A stretch of 64,000 nucleotides of DNA, taken from Apostichopus japonicus (taxonomy: Eukaryota > Echinodermata > Holothuroidea > Aspidochirotida > Stichopodidae). Location of the stretch: contig NC_092566.1 in the NCBI RefSeq assembly GCF_037975245.1, positions 7,482,001 through 7,546,000 of the forward strand, in the 5' to 3' direction. The position numbers and the translations under genes are program-made. The notes under the pieces were generated by a model. The model was given only the letters and a program-made list of their open reading frames with translations. It was not told the DNA's origin and searched no databases. Positions 24,191-35,955 of the stretch are shown one piece after another (within the stretch, counting starts at the first letter, position 1; each line of letters begins with the position of its first letter).

Positions 24191-24980
24191 AGAAGATGAC
24201 AGTAAGGATATGATGGAGTAAACTTTCAGTATTTAAAAACAATGATCTTATCTATCCAAATATGTGTAAAACCACTAATAGATATTATTTGACAAGAACC
24301 CTAGAAATGCTTCTCCATTTCTGCCACCTTCAAATCAAATTTTTTATATTGTATTTTTAAATTGTTGCAAACTGTTAAGTACTGCAAAGCTCATCAAAAA
24401 TATTGAACAAATATCATAGAATTTTGTGAATTCAATGTTATTCTTTGTTTTGTCTTTTTTAATACTGTTCATATACAAGAACTAATATTTGTAAACAAAA
24501 TCAGATATCACATGTCTCTTGAAGTTTTAATTATCACAAAGACCTTTTAATTATCAAATGCTCCTAAACAGAGTAATTGGATATTTTCTCAGATATTTCT
24601 CAGATCACTTATACAAAGTAAAACGATGGTTCATAATGCTCAAAGAGCAACAAACAGGTTTCACATTTTCTGAATCATATCAATGAATCCCTCCCCAGTG
24701 ACTAAAAGAGTATTAAACTCAAAGAGTATTCAACTCCTTATATAGCAATAAAGTCAGTCAGCTAATAGATCCAACTCCCTGCATAGCAATGAAGTCAGTC
24801 GCCCATACTGTAGATGAACTCCATCACTATAAGCAATGCATCATGCCATCATCCAAAGATATCAACATAAACACTGTACTGAGGGCAGTATTTCAAAGCT
24901 TTCAAATAGTAACAATGGAAGACCCAGTAACAACAGGGACAAGACATATATATCCTTGCTGCAGCTACACTGTAGGTTCA

Positions 24981-24982
<2 letters not shown>

Positions 24983-25014
<32 letters not shown>

Positions 25015-25022
25015 GTATATCC
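24983..25022. repeat. (TA)n microsatellite
   Basis: About 40 bases of almost pure TA. Confidence 0.9.
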
Positions 25023-25221
25023 GGTGTCAGTACAAACAACAACTAAGATTGTTAATTTGGACCAGTACTAAACAGAATGTAAATATGTTAGTATTGTATG
25101 TCACCAATAAAAATCACCTTCACAAGTAGGTGGTGCATACCAAGCCAAGCTGTTATCTCTTGCATGACCCCTGCTTGAACCCTTCTGACCCACTATAAAG
25201 TAGACTCTGCTTGAGGATGTT

Positions 25222-25274
25222 AGAATTGCTCATGTGGAGTGGGAGACAGGTAAGAGAGGAGCGAACTTAATTTG
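25222..25274 (+). repeat. Donor-motif repeat, variant 3' fragment
   Basis: TGGAGTGGGAGACAGGTAAG and AGAGGAGCGAA are almost the same as the fragment at 32705-32757 and define a sub-type with GAGTGGGAGACAG instead of GTTGTGGGGAGACAG. Confidence 0.7.
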
Positions 25275-25389
25275 CTGTTTAAATCATTGAAGTTAGCAAG
25301 GGGGGGGGGGCCTGAATTTATTTGGCATGAGTGGTGATTAAGGAGGGGAAGTTTATACATAAATTATAAAACTTACTGGTTTATATATT

Positions 25390-25487
25390 TACGAGTGACC
25401 CACTTACCTGTCTCCCCACAACCTATGCACCGCATTCTACCGTGTCTAGAATGCCCTGGTAATCTTTTAACACTGTACACCCTCATT
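25390..25487 (-). repeat. Donor-motif repeat, the only clear minus-strand copy
   Basis: Read on the minus strand it runs CAGTGTTAAAAGATTACCAG, GGCATTCTAGACACGGTAGA, ATGCGGTGCATAGG and TTGTGGGGAGACAGGTAAGT. Its splice-site-like core, ACAGGTAAGT, is the full 5' splice consensus. It abuts the tRNA-headed SINE that follows on the same strand. Confidence 0.8.
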
Positions 25488-25670
25488 GGCCCTAATGGCC
25501 TTCCTTCATTTTTCTACCCACAAAGTGTCTCAATGTCTAAATATTGAAATCGTAATGAGTTGGAAAATCAAGAACAGTGAAAAATCTTCCAGCATCCACC
25601 GTTATTCGAACACGGGCCTCCCGCTTTATATGCGGACACCCTAACCACTATAGGCTATGGACGCTAATTG
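25488..25670 (-). mobile_element. tRNA-headed SINE
   Basis: On the minus strand, about 25668-25590, the sequence resembles a tRNA: an A-box region TATAGTGGTTAGGGTGTCC, an anticodon-arm-like hairpin CCGC-ATATAAA-GCGG, and a B-box-like GTGTTCGAATAAC. The body then runs GGATGCTGGAAGATTTTTC, ACTGTTCTTGATTTTCC and on. The T-stem pairs poorly and the acceptor arm is not convincing, so this is a SINE head and not a working tRNA gene. The exact 3' end is uncertain. Confidence 0.6.
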
Positions 25671-26248
25671 TATGTCCAGAGGTGCGAAATCGGTAAGGAA
25701 GGTCGTCATTCCACTGTAGGCATTTGTCACCTGCATCGAACAATACTAGTTCTGTTTTTGGTGACATATTTTGCCTTACTCTAGAGATGAAACAGATATA
25801 TACATATATAGCCATGACTTATGATGACTGCAATCCTAATAAAATCTGTTAAGTACCTTCTATCAACTTTTCATTAAGAAAATGATCTTGTGAAGAAATT
25901 AGGGAGGTCAAAAATTTTAGCCACAACTCTGAATGGTCTTTCACAGGTACCAGGTGTGTAAGGTGACAAAATCGTCAATGTGGGAAAAGCTGAGATATTT
26001 CACATGAAAAGTTCGGACAAGTCTTAAACAAGAACTATTTATGATGAGAAAGGTATAACAAAACTTACAAAAACGTATTTTCCACAAAAGTGGTCCATGA
26101 CGTGACCTCGTTGAAACCCCACACTTAGAAAAAGCTTACAAGTAACGAAAGTACATGCAAATGATCAAACATCTTATAAGAAGTATAACAGATAAAACAT
26201 GTATACAAAAGGTGAGAAACCGCCCATCCGCAAAACGTATCTGTAAAC

Positions 26249-26403
26249 ACTTTGGACGGTAGAATGAGAAGAAAGGGCATTGACCTGATAGGACCGGTCA
26301 CTGAGGGTGCACAGTGTTAAAAGATTACCAGGGCATACTAGACACAGTAGAATGAGGTGCTAATGTTGTGGGGAGACAGGTAAGCGGGGAACGAAGTAAA
26401 TCC
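26249..26403 (+). repeat. Donor-motif repeat, long copy
   Basis: GGACGGTAGAATGAGAAG, AAGGGCATTGACC, GACCGGTCACTGAGGGTGCA, CAGTGTTAAAAGATTACCAG, GAATGAGGTGCTAATGTTG, then GGGGAGACAGGTAAGCGGGG and AACGAAGTAAATCC. The sequence after it (CTAGGGAATTGAA) resembles that following the copy at 38059-38146, so the family may extend a little further 3'. Confidence 0.85.
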
Positions 26404-27990
26404 TAGGGAATTGAATGATAGTAGACAATTAAATAGGGCTCTAATTGAAGTTGAGAGATGCCCTGCAAGGTCTTGGGTGTTGCTGTGTCAAAGGTCACAC
26501 TTGTATGTAAAAATGTTTTTAAGGTTTAGAAGATTGAGATGCAATACAGGTATCATTTAGGAGGGTAGGCCGATTCAATGCAATAAATTTCTGTGCTGAT
26601 TAAAAAGCTTGTTGTGATCAAATTAATTTCCATTACCAGGAACAAGGGAAGAACCACTGTTGGTAGGCTGCCAAGTAGCCAGTTGAGAATTGCTTTACTG
26701 CATTGGTATGCGGTACAGAGCTGTTATCTTCAAACCCTCATGTTTTATCCACACTGAGGTGGTTGTAATCTCAATATAAAAAAAAGACAGTGCACAAAGA
26801 TACACAAATAAAATAGAATGTTAAGTACTAATTTATGAAAGTGTTTTACTGGTTGCTAACAGTTGAAGTTGGCTAGCAATCACCACATGAAACTTTTCGG
26901 CCAGGATTATTACTATTAAAGCAGGCTAAGCTTCACAAACCTGCTACCAAAGTGTATTGACAAAATTTATACTGTTCAAGGGTAAAAAACCTGTCTCAAG
27001 ATTTTAAACATGTTGTGACAGAATTTATGCCAAACAAGAAAAACATGTTACGAAAGTATACTCCATAACTGCACACAGGCTGGGCAACTTGGGGTAATTT
27101 TTTTCCCTCCCTGGGCAGACCACTGTGCCCCCAACCCTCTTCCCTGACCCTCTTCATTTTCCACTACCATATATATACAAAGTTTAAAAGTTACAGGACC
27201 CCATTATTGTGCCCCCTCTTTAAATTGTCGGGCGCCCCAGACTCAGAATTCCTGGCTACGGGTCTGTATGACTGGAGACCTTTGATTGCGATCATAACTA
27301 GAGATACTTGCAGCTTCATATTCAGAAAGGTTTGTAGATGCAACAAAGTGCTATAAATGAACTAAAATGTATTGGTCATACCTTCTCTATTCATTACTCT
27401 TCATCAAGCAAGCTTGTTCAAAGTTCTAAGTCTGCATATTCTTCCAAAACTGAAAGGGAATGTTTTGGTTGCTATCTGACCAAACGTGAGTACTCTTAAT
27501 ACCTTTAATCAAGCACATGAATGTTTACTACTTTGCAGCATGAGTCATCACCCGTAGCAACATGAAAGTATGGCTGATTTCTCTTTTGTCACCTTTTCTG
27601 AATGCTTACAGACAAATCAATAGTTATGATATGCTGTAGTTCTATTTACAACTTCTACCATTGAGAAATAAAAAAAACACATGTGCATGTACATATAGGC
27701 AGAATGCACTAAAGATTTACGGTCATCTTATGTGTAAGAAGACCCAGACAAACATGAAATTCAAGACATTAAACAACAACAACAAAAGCTGGAAGATATA
27801 ATTCTGATAATATTCTACTTCAAAGGTAATGCATACCTAGAATCTGAAGCAGAGCATTTAACAATTTATATTGCTTGTATCATTTAGAGCAATTCACAAC
27901 CCAAAAACAACGACTATTGTATATTACATACATCTTGGTAAGTTACAAGGAACACGTCTCCCTCTTTCTATTTTCTCGTTATTTGAACTC
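26404..27990. other. AT-rich non-coding stretch with a decayed transposon end
   Basis: At 27105-27266 there is a GC-richer block ending GGGCGCCCCAGACTCAG and CCTGGCTACGGGTCTG; read on the minus strand it starts CAGACCCGTAGCCAGG, like the end at 63244. Otherwise nothing supported. Confidence 0.4.
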
Positions 27991-28167
27991 ATCTGGAAAC
28001 AGCTGCGATGACATCAAATAATTATGATGAGAGACTAAGAGACTGCTCGACTGTGATGGCCAGGCCGCCGCGGTCGCCGCCCAATTCCTGCTAAGATGGG
28101 CAGAATAATCAGGTACATCTTCTTTTCCCCGCAGTGCCCCGGCTTCTCAATCAATTATGACAACTAG
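27990..28167. promoter_or_regulatory. GC-rich island resembling a conserved regulatory element
   Basis: In AT-rich surroundings this block stands out: CAGCTG E-box at 28000-28005, AATAATTATGA homeodomain-type core near 28017-28027, two GAGAC (GTCTC) SMAD-type half sites at 28031-28045, GGCCGCCGCGGTCGCCGCC at 28064-28082, and AATAATCAGGTAC near 28104. On the plus strand TTCTTTTCCCCGCAG, ending at 28134, is an excellent splice acceptor, followed by a short frame CPGFSINYDN and a stop at 28167; a last exon is therefore a competing reading. On the minus strand a 27-codon frame starts MYLIILPILAG. I favour a non-coding element, from composition and motif density only. Confidence 0.35.
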
Positions 28168-28490
28168 TACCAATAGAGCATTTCAAGAAACACACAAGGG
28201 AAATACTCAAATGTGCCAAAGGTAACACACATAAAATGGAGAGTAGTTGAAAGATTATCCATTATATAGCCACTGTATAGCATTAGGTGGATAAGATGGC
28301 TTACCTAAGGGATCTGATGTGTAGACACGATTGAATTGATACGTGCGTAAGGAAAATACCTCCCTATACCTAAAGCCGTGTATATGGCCATTACACTGAT
28401 GATATATATGGCAGAACTAGCTGAGATGTATTAACTTCAATGCTCCTGGTAGATATTTTTGCTACTACAGTCAGTCATACAGTACAGTCA

Positions 28491-28686
28491 GTCCCCAGTT
28501 CAAGTCACTCCAAGATTAATGTATGTCGTCCAGTTACAGAGTTGTTGACAATTGACAATTCATAATCATGGACATTAAATATGACTCTAAGAGACTGACT
28601 TCGGTCAGCTTGCGGCTTTGATAAGCCAAGGAGGCTTCTTCGCGAGTTCCTGCTTGCAGGAGGATCTAAAATACATACACACATAT
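28491..28686 (+). mobile_element. SINE copy with B-box and CATA tail (family 2)
   Basis: Nearly identical over about 190 bases to 41485-41680. It starts at a B-box-like AGTTCAAGTC, runs through CCAAGATTAATGTATGTCGT, TTGACAATTGACAATTCAT, TTGCGGCTTTGATAAGCC and GTTCCTGCTTGCAGGAGGAT, and ends in ACATACACACATA. The 5' tRNA-like half is missing here. The tail and the copy in another place mark it as a retroposed short element. Confidence 0.75.
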
Positions 28687-30850
28687 TGCCTTACTGAACC
28701 AACATGTTCCAATGCACTAGTTAGCTGACCTATACCAGTTTACCTTACAATCCCTATGACATATTTACTTTAACTTTCAAAAGGTGTGATTATTAGCTAA
28801 TTATTTGGATTGCATTTTACATTTAAGTAATAAAAAAAAAGGTCCACCTCAATTCTTATCAATATGTACAGTATGTTAGGCTAACTAGGCCTAGCTTATC
28901 ACATGTGAAAAACTGAGAGTGAATGAATATGCTCATAAAAGTGTGATTTGTTGAATTTAGCAGCATATTGTACATCATGGACAATATTTCTGTTTCAGTT
29001 TACGACATACATTTATCTGTCAACTCTTGTTGATGCATGCTTAAAGACACAAAGCAGTACTTGGCTACCAAACTTTACTAGTAATAAACACTTTGTCCTT
29101 CCTTATTACTTTACTTAGTTGCATAATATGTTCAAACAAACAAGAGGAGCATTTAAAGTATCTTTTACTGAACAAGAACTTGATAACAGAGGGTACTTGT
29201 AGAGAGGAGACAGGTAACATCTTACTTTTCTTCCTCAAACAAAAGAAAACCTAAATAATTTACACATTTGATGTTATTTATTTGAGATGATCATGTCCTT
29301 ATATACTGAATATATATACAGTAACCTATTAACACTTATATCTTAAATGGTTCCCATATCAGCAAAACATCATCAAAGGACCAAATATTCCACAACCAAG
29401 AAACTCTATAAACAATTTCATACATTACGCTACAATTCATCACACTATCATTACACAAATATAATATATTGCTAAGAGAAAAAATCAGAATGTTGTTTGA
29501 ACCTAAACATCTGAAGGTTATTTTTAGCCCTTACTGCCCAGGATTGGTTGGTTTATTGGTAGAAGCAGAGCTATTAACCTTCTCCATGAATCCATCCAAA
29601 GCAGATGATTAAAGTTCACAGAAATGTTATCAACCTTTCTAAGACAGTGCATTCCAAACCTGAGAGGCAGGAGAGTGTTGTTTTGATATCAGGTATCTAC
29701 CCGAATCTGTTTACCTTGGAGATTTCAGAAGTTTGGGGGGCACCTAGCCCATCTTCAAGAATGCATAAACATCAATTATCGGCTCGTCAAGAACAACAAC
29801 ATTCGATGATCATATGAACTGACTTCATTCTAGAGCTTGTTTCTATCATTCTTTCTATTTATTCCCTATTTCTTTTTTTTCTCTGATTGGGGTTTTAGTT
29901 ATTAAAAATATATATATGTATTTGGAAAGAATTAACAGCTTCAAAGGCAGGCTGTACTTTCCACTTTCTACCATGAAATGTTTTTGCCTTTGTTCATGTC
30001 TCTCTCTCTCCCCCTCTCTCGCTCTCTTATCTTGGCTTAGTTTTTTCTGTTTGTTTTTAGACTGCAGCACTTAAGAGATGCTCATTGCAAGTTTGGAGGC
30101 AGTATCCTAAATCAAAATACATACAGTACCACTGGGAGAATTCGCTGACACAGTTTAAAAGCAACATTTTCAGTTGAATCTTAGAAGACTTTTCCGTTCT
30201 AATATCCCAATGACAATGAAGCTTGTTTGTTTCAGTTAATCACATTTTAATTCAAGTAATTCATATTACCAGGAAAAGTTGAACGTCTTTCAATGAGTGT
30301 TTTCATTTATTTATTCATTCCAGTGTAAATATCTAATTCACAGGAGGAGTCACAAACTATGTTAAACAGGAAGAACAACTAGTATATATAAAAGGAAAAT
30401 AAAGAGAAAACAGTTAAGATGATAGGATATCATATTAAATACATCTACACATGTATATAAAGTATACATAAAACGATGTCGTTTTGGGTTTCCATATCTG
30501 ATTAGTAGAATTGTAGCAGAATATGTGTTGAATTTGTCCAACTAAAACTGCTAATTATAAAACCGTTCATCTTTGATCAACTATAACCTACATTTTAATC
30601 AGCATTTGTGTTTGACATTGCAACACAAGTTACATATAAATTGTTCAGCCGAATTTGGTCAGAGCAAGCAAGGCTGGGAGACAATTGGAATCGTGCTCAT
30701 TCATCACTTCTTAGCAGACGTCGAGTAAAAACAATAGCTTAGACAATTTTTCTATGTACAGTATAATCAGTTGCAATCATACTTTCATCAATACTTGGCA
30801 TGTTTCATTAAACTACATTGCAAATTACTGTAAATAGTAGCAATTATATT

Positions 30851-30878
30851 TATGCAAAATTATGCAAATTATGCAAAT
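30851..30878 (+). promoter_or_regulatory. Three octamer (ATGCAAAT-type) motifs in a row
   Basis: ATGCAAAA at 30852, ATGCAAAT at 30862 and ATGCAAAT at 30871, with TATATTTATGCA on both sides. ATGCAAAT is the classic POU-domain octamer. Spacing is 9-10 bases, about one helical turn. A small tandem duplication is an equally good explanation. Confidence 0.3.
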
Positions 30879-32629
30879 TATATTTATGCATCAAATCCCT
30901 TGATTATCTCCCATATCTTAAAAATAAATAATATACAAGACATCATACATAAAAGTATATCAAACGGTCAAAGGTCGCCAATCAATTAGTAGACTAGAGG
31001 GGGAGGGGGGCATAGTTTCATAAAAGTACCATTCAAAGTGAGGTAACACAAGATGGATCACACATCGTAATCAAGACAGGATTGTATGGTATGAAGTTAA
31101 TTTAAGTCTTGTACCACCACTGTTAATCTGTCACTACAATATGGACAGGAATTTGGAGTCCAATTACTACTTAATTAGTTTTCAGTCAGATGTTTGACCT
31201 TAAACATACTACATCAATTTCACTTGAAGCTTCCCGACCAAATGTCTTATATAACCATCTGAGCAATACCATAATTCGATGGGACTTGTCCGGTCTAACC
31301 AGCTGAGTGACCTAACCACGGTAAACTCAAGCTTGCCATTGAATAATTGCTCAGGATTTTCCTTCAACCGGGTTAATTCGAAACGCCTGATATTCCAGAA
31401 GGAGAACCGAATCTACTGTATATAGCTTTGCTATTTGACATCTTATGAAAACCTAGCAGCTGTATTAATGAACAGCTCAGCGATACCACTTTGCGCGGTT
31501 GTCAATATTTCAGAAATTCTATCTTCTAGATGTGATGACAAACCGTGCTGACGATGAATAATCTGGACAGGTATTCCGCAGGCCTCCCAATGACTCACAG
31601 ATCTACTCAAGACTAGCTCGTCATAATTGCAACCGAATCATCATCGACAAACCGGTGGGTTCCTCCTCAATAAAAGGACGGGCTAATGGTAGAATTTGCA
31701 ACCTGTAAGCAAATCTCCCTGTATAATGTAAACAACTGTAATTAAAGACTGGCAGTTGTCCCAAAACTTTCATGTAGGATGACCTGATCCGAAAATAATC
31801 AAATAGGGGGGGAAATGGCGAGCATAACCGACCGAGCAAATAAGCTAGGCTGGGGAACTGGGGCAGAAATTCTCTGGCTGAGCAGGTTGGTCGTTGAGCT
31901 ACATCCAGACAGTTGTGCAAGATGTGAGTAATAAGCTCGATGTCGTGTCTTTGATGAGGATGGCCATCATAGTCAATTATCGAAAGGCATACGTAGAATG
32001 GTAGGAAGCAGGAAAACTCAACAACACAGCTTTATTTGAGAAGTTACAAATGGTGCCTAGGAGAAAAAAAATTCCGGTCTTGGTTCTTTTCTGTTTCTGG
32101 TTCTATCTCTGTTTAGCAGCTATTGTTTCATCTTTATTGTGTTAAATATTACTTTATGCTCCACAATTACAACACAATTAGATGATCTCGGTTCTTTTTC
32201 TGTTTCTCTTTTTATCTCTGTTAAGTAGCTTTTCTTTTAATCTGATTTTTTTTTTTTAATTTTTTTTTATGCTCCATAAATACAACTCCTTCTAGATCTG
32301 CACAGAAGCAACCTTTTCCCCGCTTTTTTCTTCTTGCTCTCTTTTCTTGGAGCGTGTGCAGTGGGATAGCTATCGCTGGATGACACTTCATATTTCTCAC
32401 GATCTATACTGGAATACCCACAAACTCACATAATAAGCTTCATTTACTTCTACTACTACTACGTAAAGAAACGGTCTTCCATTAAACTAGAATATTTTTT
32501 CTGGAAAGGATTATCAAAAGGTTGTCGACACGGAACAGCCAGAAAAACGCAAAAACAGTTGTATAAATCACAAGCGAGAATTTTGGGGAAAAACACGTGT
32601 AGTAACTTCCGGGGTGGTAGTTACGGAAG

Positions 32630-32757
32630 GAGGAGTTAGTGGGCGTTGCCCAGGGAGTGAGGGCGCAGTGCTCAAACGTTTCCAAATGTGTAGTTAGGTA
32701 GATAGGAAAATGCAATTGTGGAGTGGGAGACAGGTAAGAGAGGAGCGAAGTAAATCT
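32630..32757 (+). repeat. Donor-motif repeat, variant long copy
   Basis: GGAAGGAGGAGTTAGTGGG, GTGAGGGCGCAGTGCT, then TGGAGTGGGAGACAGGTAAG and AGAGGAGCGAAGTAAAT. Same sub-type as 25222-25274. Confidence 0.75.
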
Positions 32758-33286
32758 ATAAGATCATCCACGACTCTCACACTGTAGCCAAGCCACAGAA
32801 ATCATCGGGCCTCTCTATCATCAATAACAAAATCATATCATGAAAGTTAAGTGAAGTAGTTTTCATATATTCGGCTGATCTAAAAGATAAGAGAGAGCAA
32901 TTCCTAGGATATCTTCCCTTCTCTTCATGAAGCAGGTATCCTAGCAACATTCACACTTGATGATTTCCACACCTCTAATCTCATTTAGGTAACTACATCT
33001 TGCAGGAACATATATTGATTAATGAAATATGCTCCATCAAACATCGCCACTCGAGCAAATCTTATCATGTTCATCTTACAGCTTCATTGCTATAGCTCTA
33101 AAAGAGCCTCACTCAAGATGAGGAAAAAAACCAGGGGTTTTCTAGTCACTAAACCGACAAGGAAGAAGGTAAAAAATGAGTACTGGTGCAATCACATTAA
33201 GGTATATATGTTGGGTCATATTCATCAAGCCAGAAACATCAGAGGGTTAATCTCAGGTGTCTTCATATTCACAATCTTACTGTAGG

Positions 33287-33500
33287 TCACAGTTCCGTAC
33301 GAATAACATTAAGAAGAATCCAGACGAAAAAAATGCACAATGCAGGCAATTTGGATGGTAAAATGAGAAGGAAGGGCATTGACCGGAGTGGAAGGTCATA
33401 GAGGGCGCAGAGTGTTAAAAGGTTACCAGTTCATTTTAGGTACGGTAGAATGAGGGAGCTAAGGTTGTGGGGAGACAGGTAAGCGAGGAGCGAAGAAAAT
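33287..33500 (+). repeat. Donor-motif repeat, longest type
   Basis: It starts near TTCCGTACGAA, shared with 53205, then AATCCAGACGA, GATGGTAAAATGAGAAGGAA, GGGCATTGACCGG, GGTCATAGAGGGCGCAGAG, TGTTAAAAGGTTACCAG and GGGGAGACAGGTAAGCGAGG. With the 53 kb copy it gives the fullest view of the family, about 210 bases. Confidence 0.85.
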
Positions 33501-35784
33501 TCACATTTTACAAAATACTGGATACGTGAACATCATATCCAGGCATACATCATACATGATACCAGGTGTATTTGCATAAATTAGGACGCTGGGACAATAT
33601 CAGGACACCATGAATAATTAATGTTACCTCAAAGAATGTATACAAGGTGTCACTTTCATCACAGCAGGAATAAAAAAAATAAAAACATTTTCAATACTTA
33701 TGTTGTAAGGGAAGCCGATTATTATGTCCTTTTCTTTCAATAAATTTATTTCCCTCAATGTTCTTGAAATTGTAGTTCCTTTTTGTCATAATTACACATT
33801 GTCCTATATTCCTTATCAAAAATATGTCCATGGTCAGAATAGCTTAAAGAATTATAAAAAAAAAGCTTAATTTTATAATAATTCTTTTTTTAAATTCTGT
33901 AAAGACTGGGAGCAGAACCTCTTTAATTATTCTCCAGTTCATTTTGTCCTAGTGAATGATGAAAATTAACATTTATGATGAAGAGCCCAAGATTTCCGAC
34001 AACGACAGTTACACATACTGTGCAAATGATGTTTGACAACATAATCCCTAATGCACTGTAAACTTTCTGATGTAAAACGACATATTGCATCAAATTTCAT
34101 CTAATTTACTGATCCAGAATGGAATATATCATAATAAATAAATCAAACCAGAAAATTTGGGTAATGGTTAAATTGCAGAGCCTCCCTCAGTTTAATGTTG
34201 TAGTGAAAACTAAACGAAATCAATTCAAGCAGAATAATTTACAGCTTGTAAGGGAAGGCAGAGGCAGTACAAGTTCAGGTAGATATGGAGTGATGGACCA
34301 AAAAAGAAACTGGAAATATTTATGACAGAGCAACATGGTAAAGTATAGAGCAGAGACCAACTTTACAGAATATGGCTGAAGACAGTAGCTCTCTATGTCT
34401 GTTGGTAAAACACATGTATTGTCTACTACCCGGAGGTCAGTACTGGTTCTTATCCAGTTTCCGGCCCAAAATTGTGAGTAAAATTAAATTTTAAACCGAT
34501 GGAAATGGTCCTCTAGTCACCAAATTGTTACTCAAATGATAGAATGCTTATACGTATATATGGCGCGTCCAAAGGCATAACCAGACTTTTTCATATGGGA
34601 GGGTCTGAGGGGGTAACAAAGAGTTCAAGTGGGGGGGGGGAGTTTCGTGTGACTATAGTTCGATTAAACACTTACAGATAAATATTGCAGATAATGCAAT
34701 GAGGACTGTTGGATTGTAATTTTCATAAACCTTTTTAATGTAAAATAAAAATGAATTCAAACAGAACCCTGGAAGAATAAATATTTCAAAAAACAAATAT
34801 TCTTCATGTTTTTTTTACACCTGTAAAGATAGAACAATTCGGTGTTCTTGATCATCAAACACTAACACATCATTGGGGAATTTGCCACAAGACACTTTCC
34901 TTTGGCCATATTTAATATTACCCCGCTGCACACCCCTCTTGGCCTATAAAATTAAACTTGGATGATGCTGCTTCCACAGATGGGATAACTCTGGGGCAAA
35001 TACCCTTTCCTAAACCTACTCGTTATGACTTATAAGGGCATACAATTAAGGATAGGGACTGGCCTTTCAACATTCTCTATTACACCTAATCCTTCTATAA
35101 AAGTCTTAAATTCTCTTTAAAATGCTCATAGAGTTCTTTCTCCCCTGAAGTACCCTTCATTATCATCCCTAGTTTGATCTCATCTTGTGTCAAACCACAC
35201 CTTGGCTTAAGCCTCTATACAAGACATGGCATTGTTACTACAATTTCCCTTATCATAAATTTATTGAATTCCACAGGGCTCTGGTATCATTACAGCCAAG
35301 AAGATGACGATATCACACCAAGCATTGATATTTATCTCCTCTGCACCTCTTCGGTGGCGAGGTCCGATACTACTCTATAGTTTTTTAACGTCTTTTAACG
35401 TCAGCATGTGCGAGTGAGTAATTCGAGTATGTTTATGGTAGGACACGAAAGTCACTGCATGTTATTTAAACTATTGGACACACGAATCTTACAGCATTTG
35501 TAATTGAATCATCGTCGCGATTCGCATCGCTCTGGACTATGATTAAGTGGTAACGATAGTATAAGGGTTACACGAAAGACCAAATGAGAGGAGCAGGGTG
35601 AGGTCTTGTGAAATCTGATAGATATTTATTTAGACTTTCATGGATCAGAATATAAATTAAGGACTATAGCATTTCTGGTCTGAATGTACACCATACAGAA
35701 GGGAACATTCTACACAGGTGACTTTAACTACTGTGCTCACTTTTAGCAAATCGCATAGTAGCTGATTATTAAACACTACAATTG
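33501..35784. other. AT-rich non-coding stretch
   Basis: At 34565-34660 GGCATAACCAGAC, GGGAGGGTCTGAGGGGG and a poly-G run look like a decayed transposon end of the type at 63244. At 35380-35402 TTTTAACGTC is repeated. Nothing else supported. Confidence 0.4.
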
Positions 35785-35955
35785 GCCATGGAAGTCATGG
35801 TTAGGGCCAGGGAGGTCAGGTTGGGCCAGTGAAGTCATGGTTGGGCCAGGTAGGTCATTGTAGGGCCAGGGAAGTCATGGTTGGGCCAGGGAGGTCGACC
35901 AGGTTGGGCCAGTGAAGTCATGGTTCGGCCAGGGAGGTCATGGTTGGGCCAATTT
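35785..35955 (+). repeat. 20-bp minisatellite (GGGCCAGGGAAGTCATGGTT)
   Basis: About eight imperfect units of GGGCCAG(G/T)GA(A/G)GTCATGGTT, with one carrying an inserted GACCAGG. Open frames across it are by-products. Confidence 0.85.

Larger units (their letters stand above)
16679..25221. other. Long gene-free stretch with scattered simple repeats
   Basis: I find no exon worth listing. The stretch 16690-17290 is somewhat less AT-rich with modest CpG content. C-rich and G-rich patches occur at 18711-18741, 20415-20442, 20671-20705, 21968-21990, 22500-22556 and 23917-23930. Many open stretches of 60-120 codons here have no start, splice or domain support. Confidence 0.4.
28168..32629. other. 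Gene-free stretch with a SINE and scattered motifs
   Basis: Holds the SINE at 28491-28686, a fragment of the donor-motif repeat (GGAGACAGGTAAC) near 29198-29218, a CT-rich run at 29998-30027 and octamer motifs at 30851-30878. The part 31250-31960 is more complex and less AT-rich with CpGs; its minus-strand open stretch 31621-31920 has no splice or domain support. Confidence 0.4.

Noticed and set aside
25590-25668. Minus-strand tRNA gene
   Set aside because: The anticodon arm and boxes are recognisable, but the T stem and acceptor stem do not pair properly, and SINE body sequence follows directly.
28305-28369. Minus-strand window YREVFSLRTYQFNRVYTSDP ending in TTAG/GTAAGC
   Set aside because: The donor is fair, but the acceptor (CACGGCTTTAG) has almost no pyrimidine tract and the product is not recognisable.
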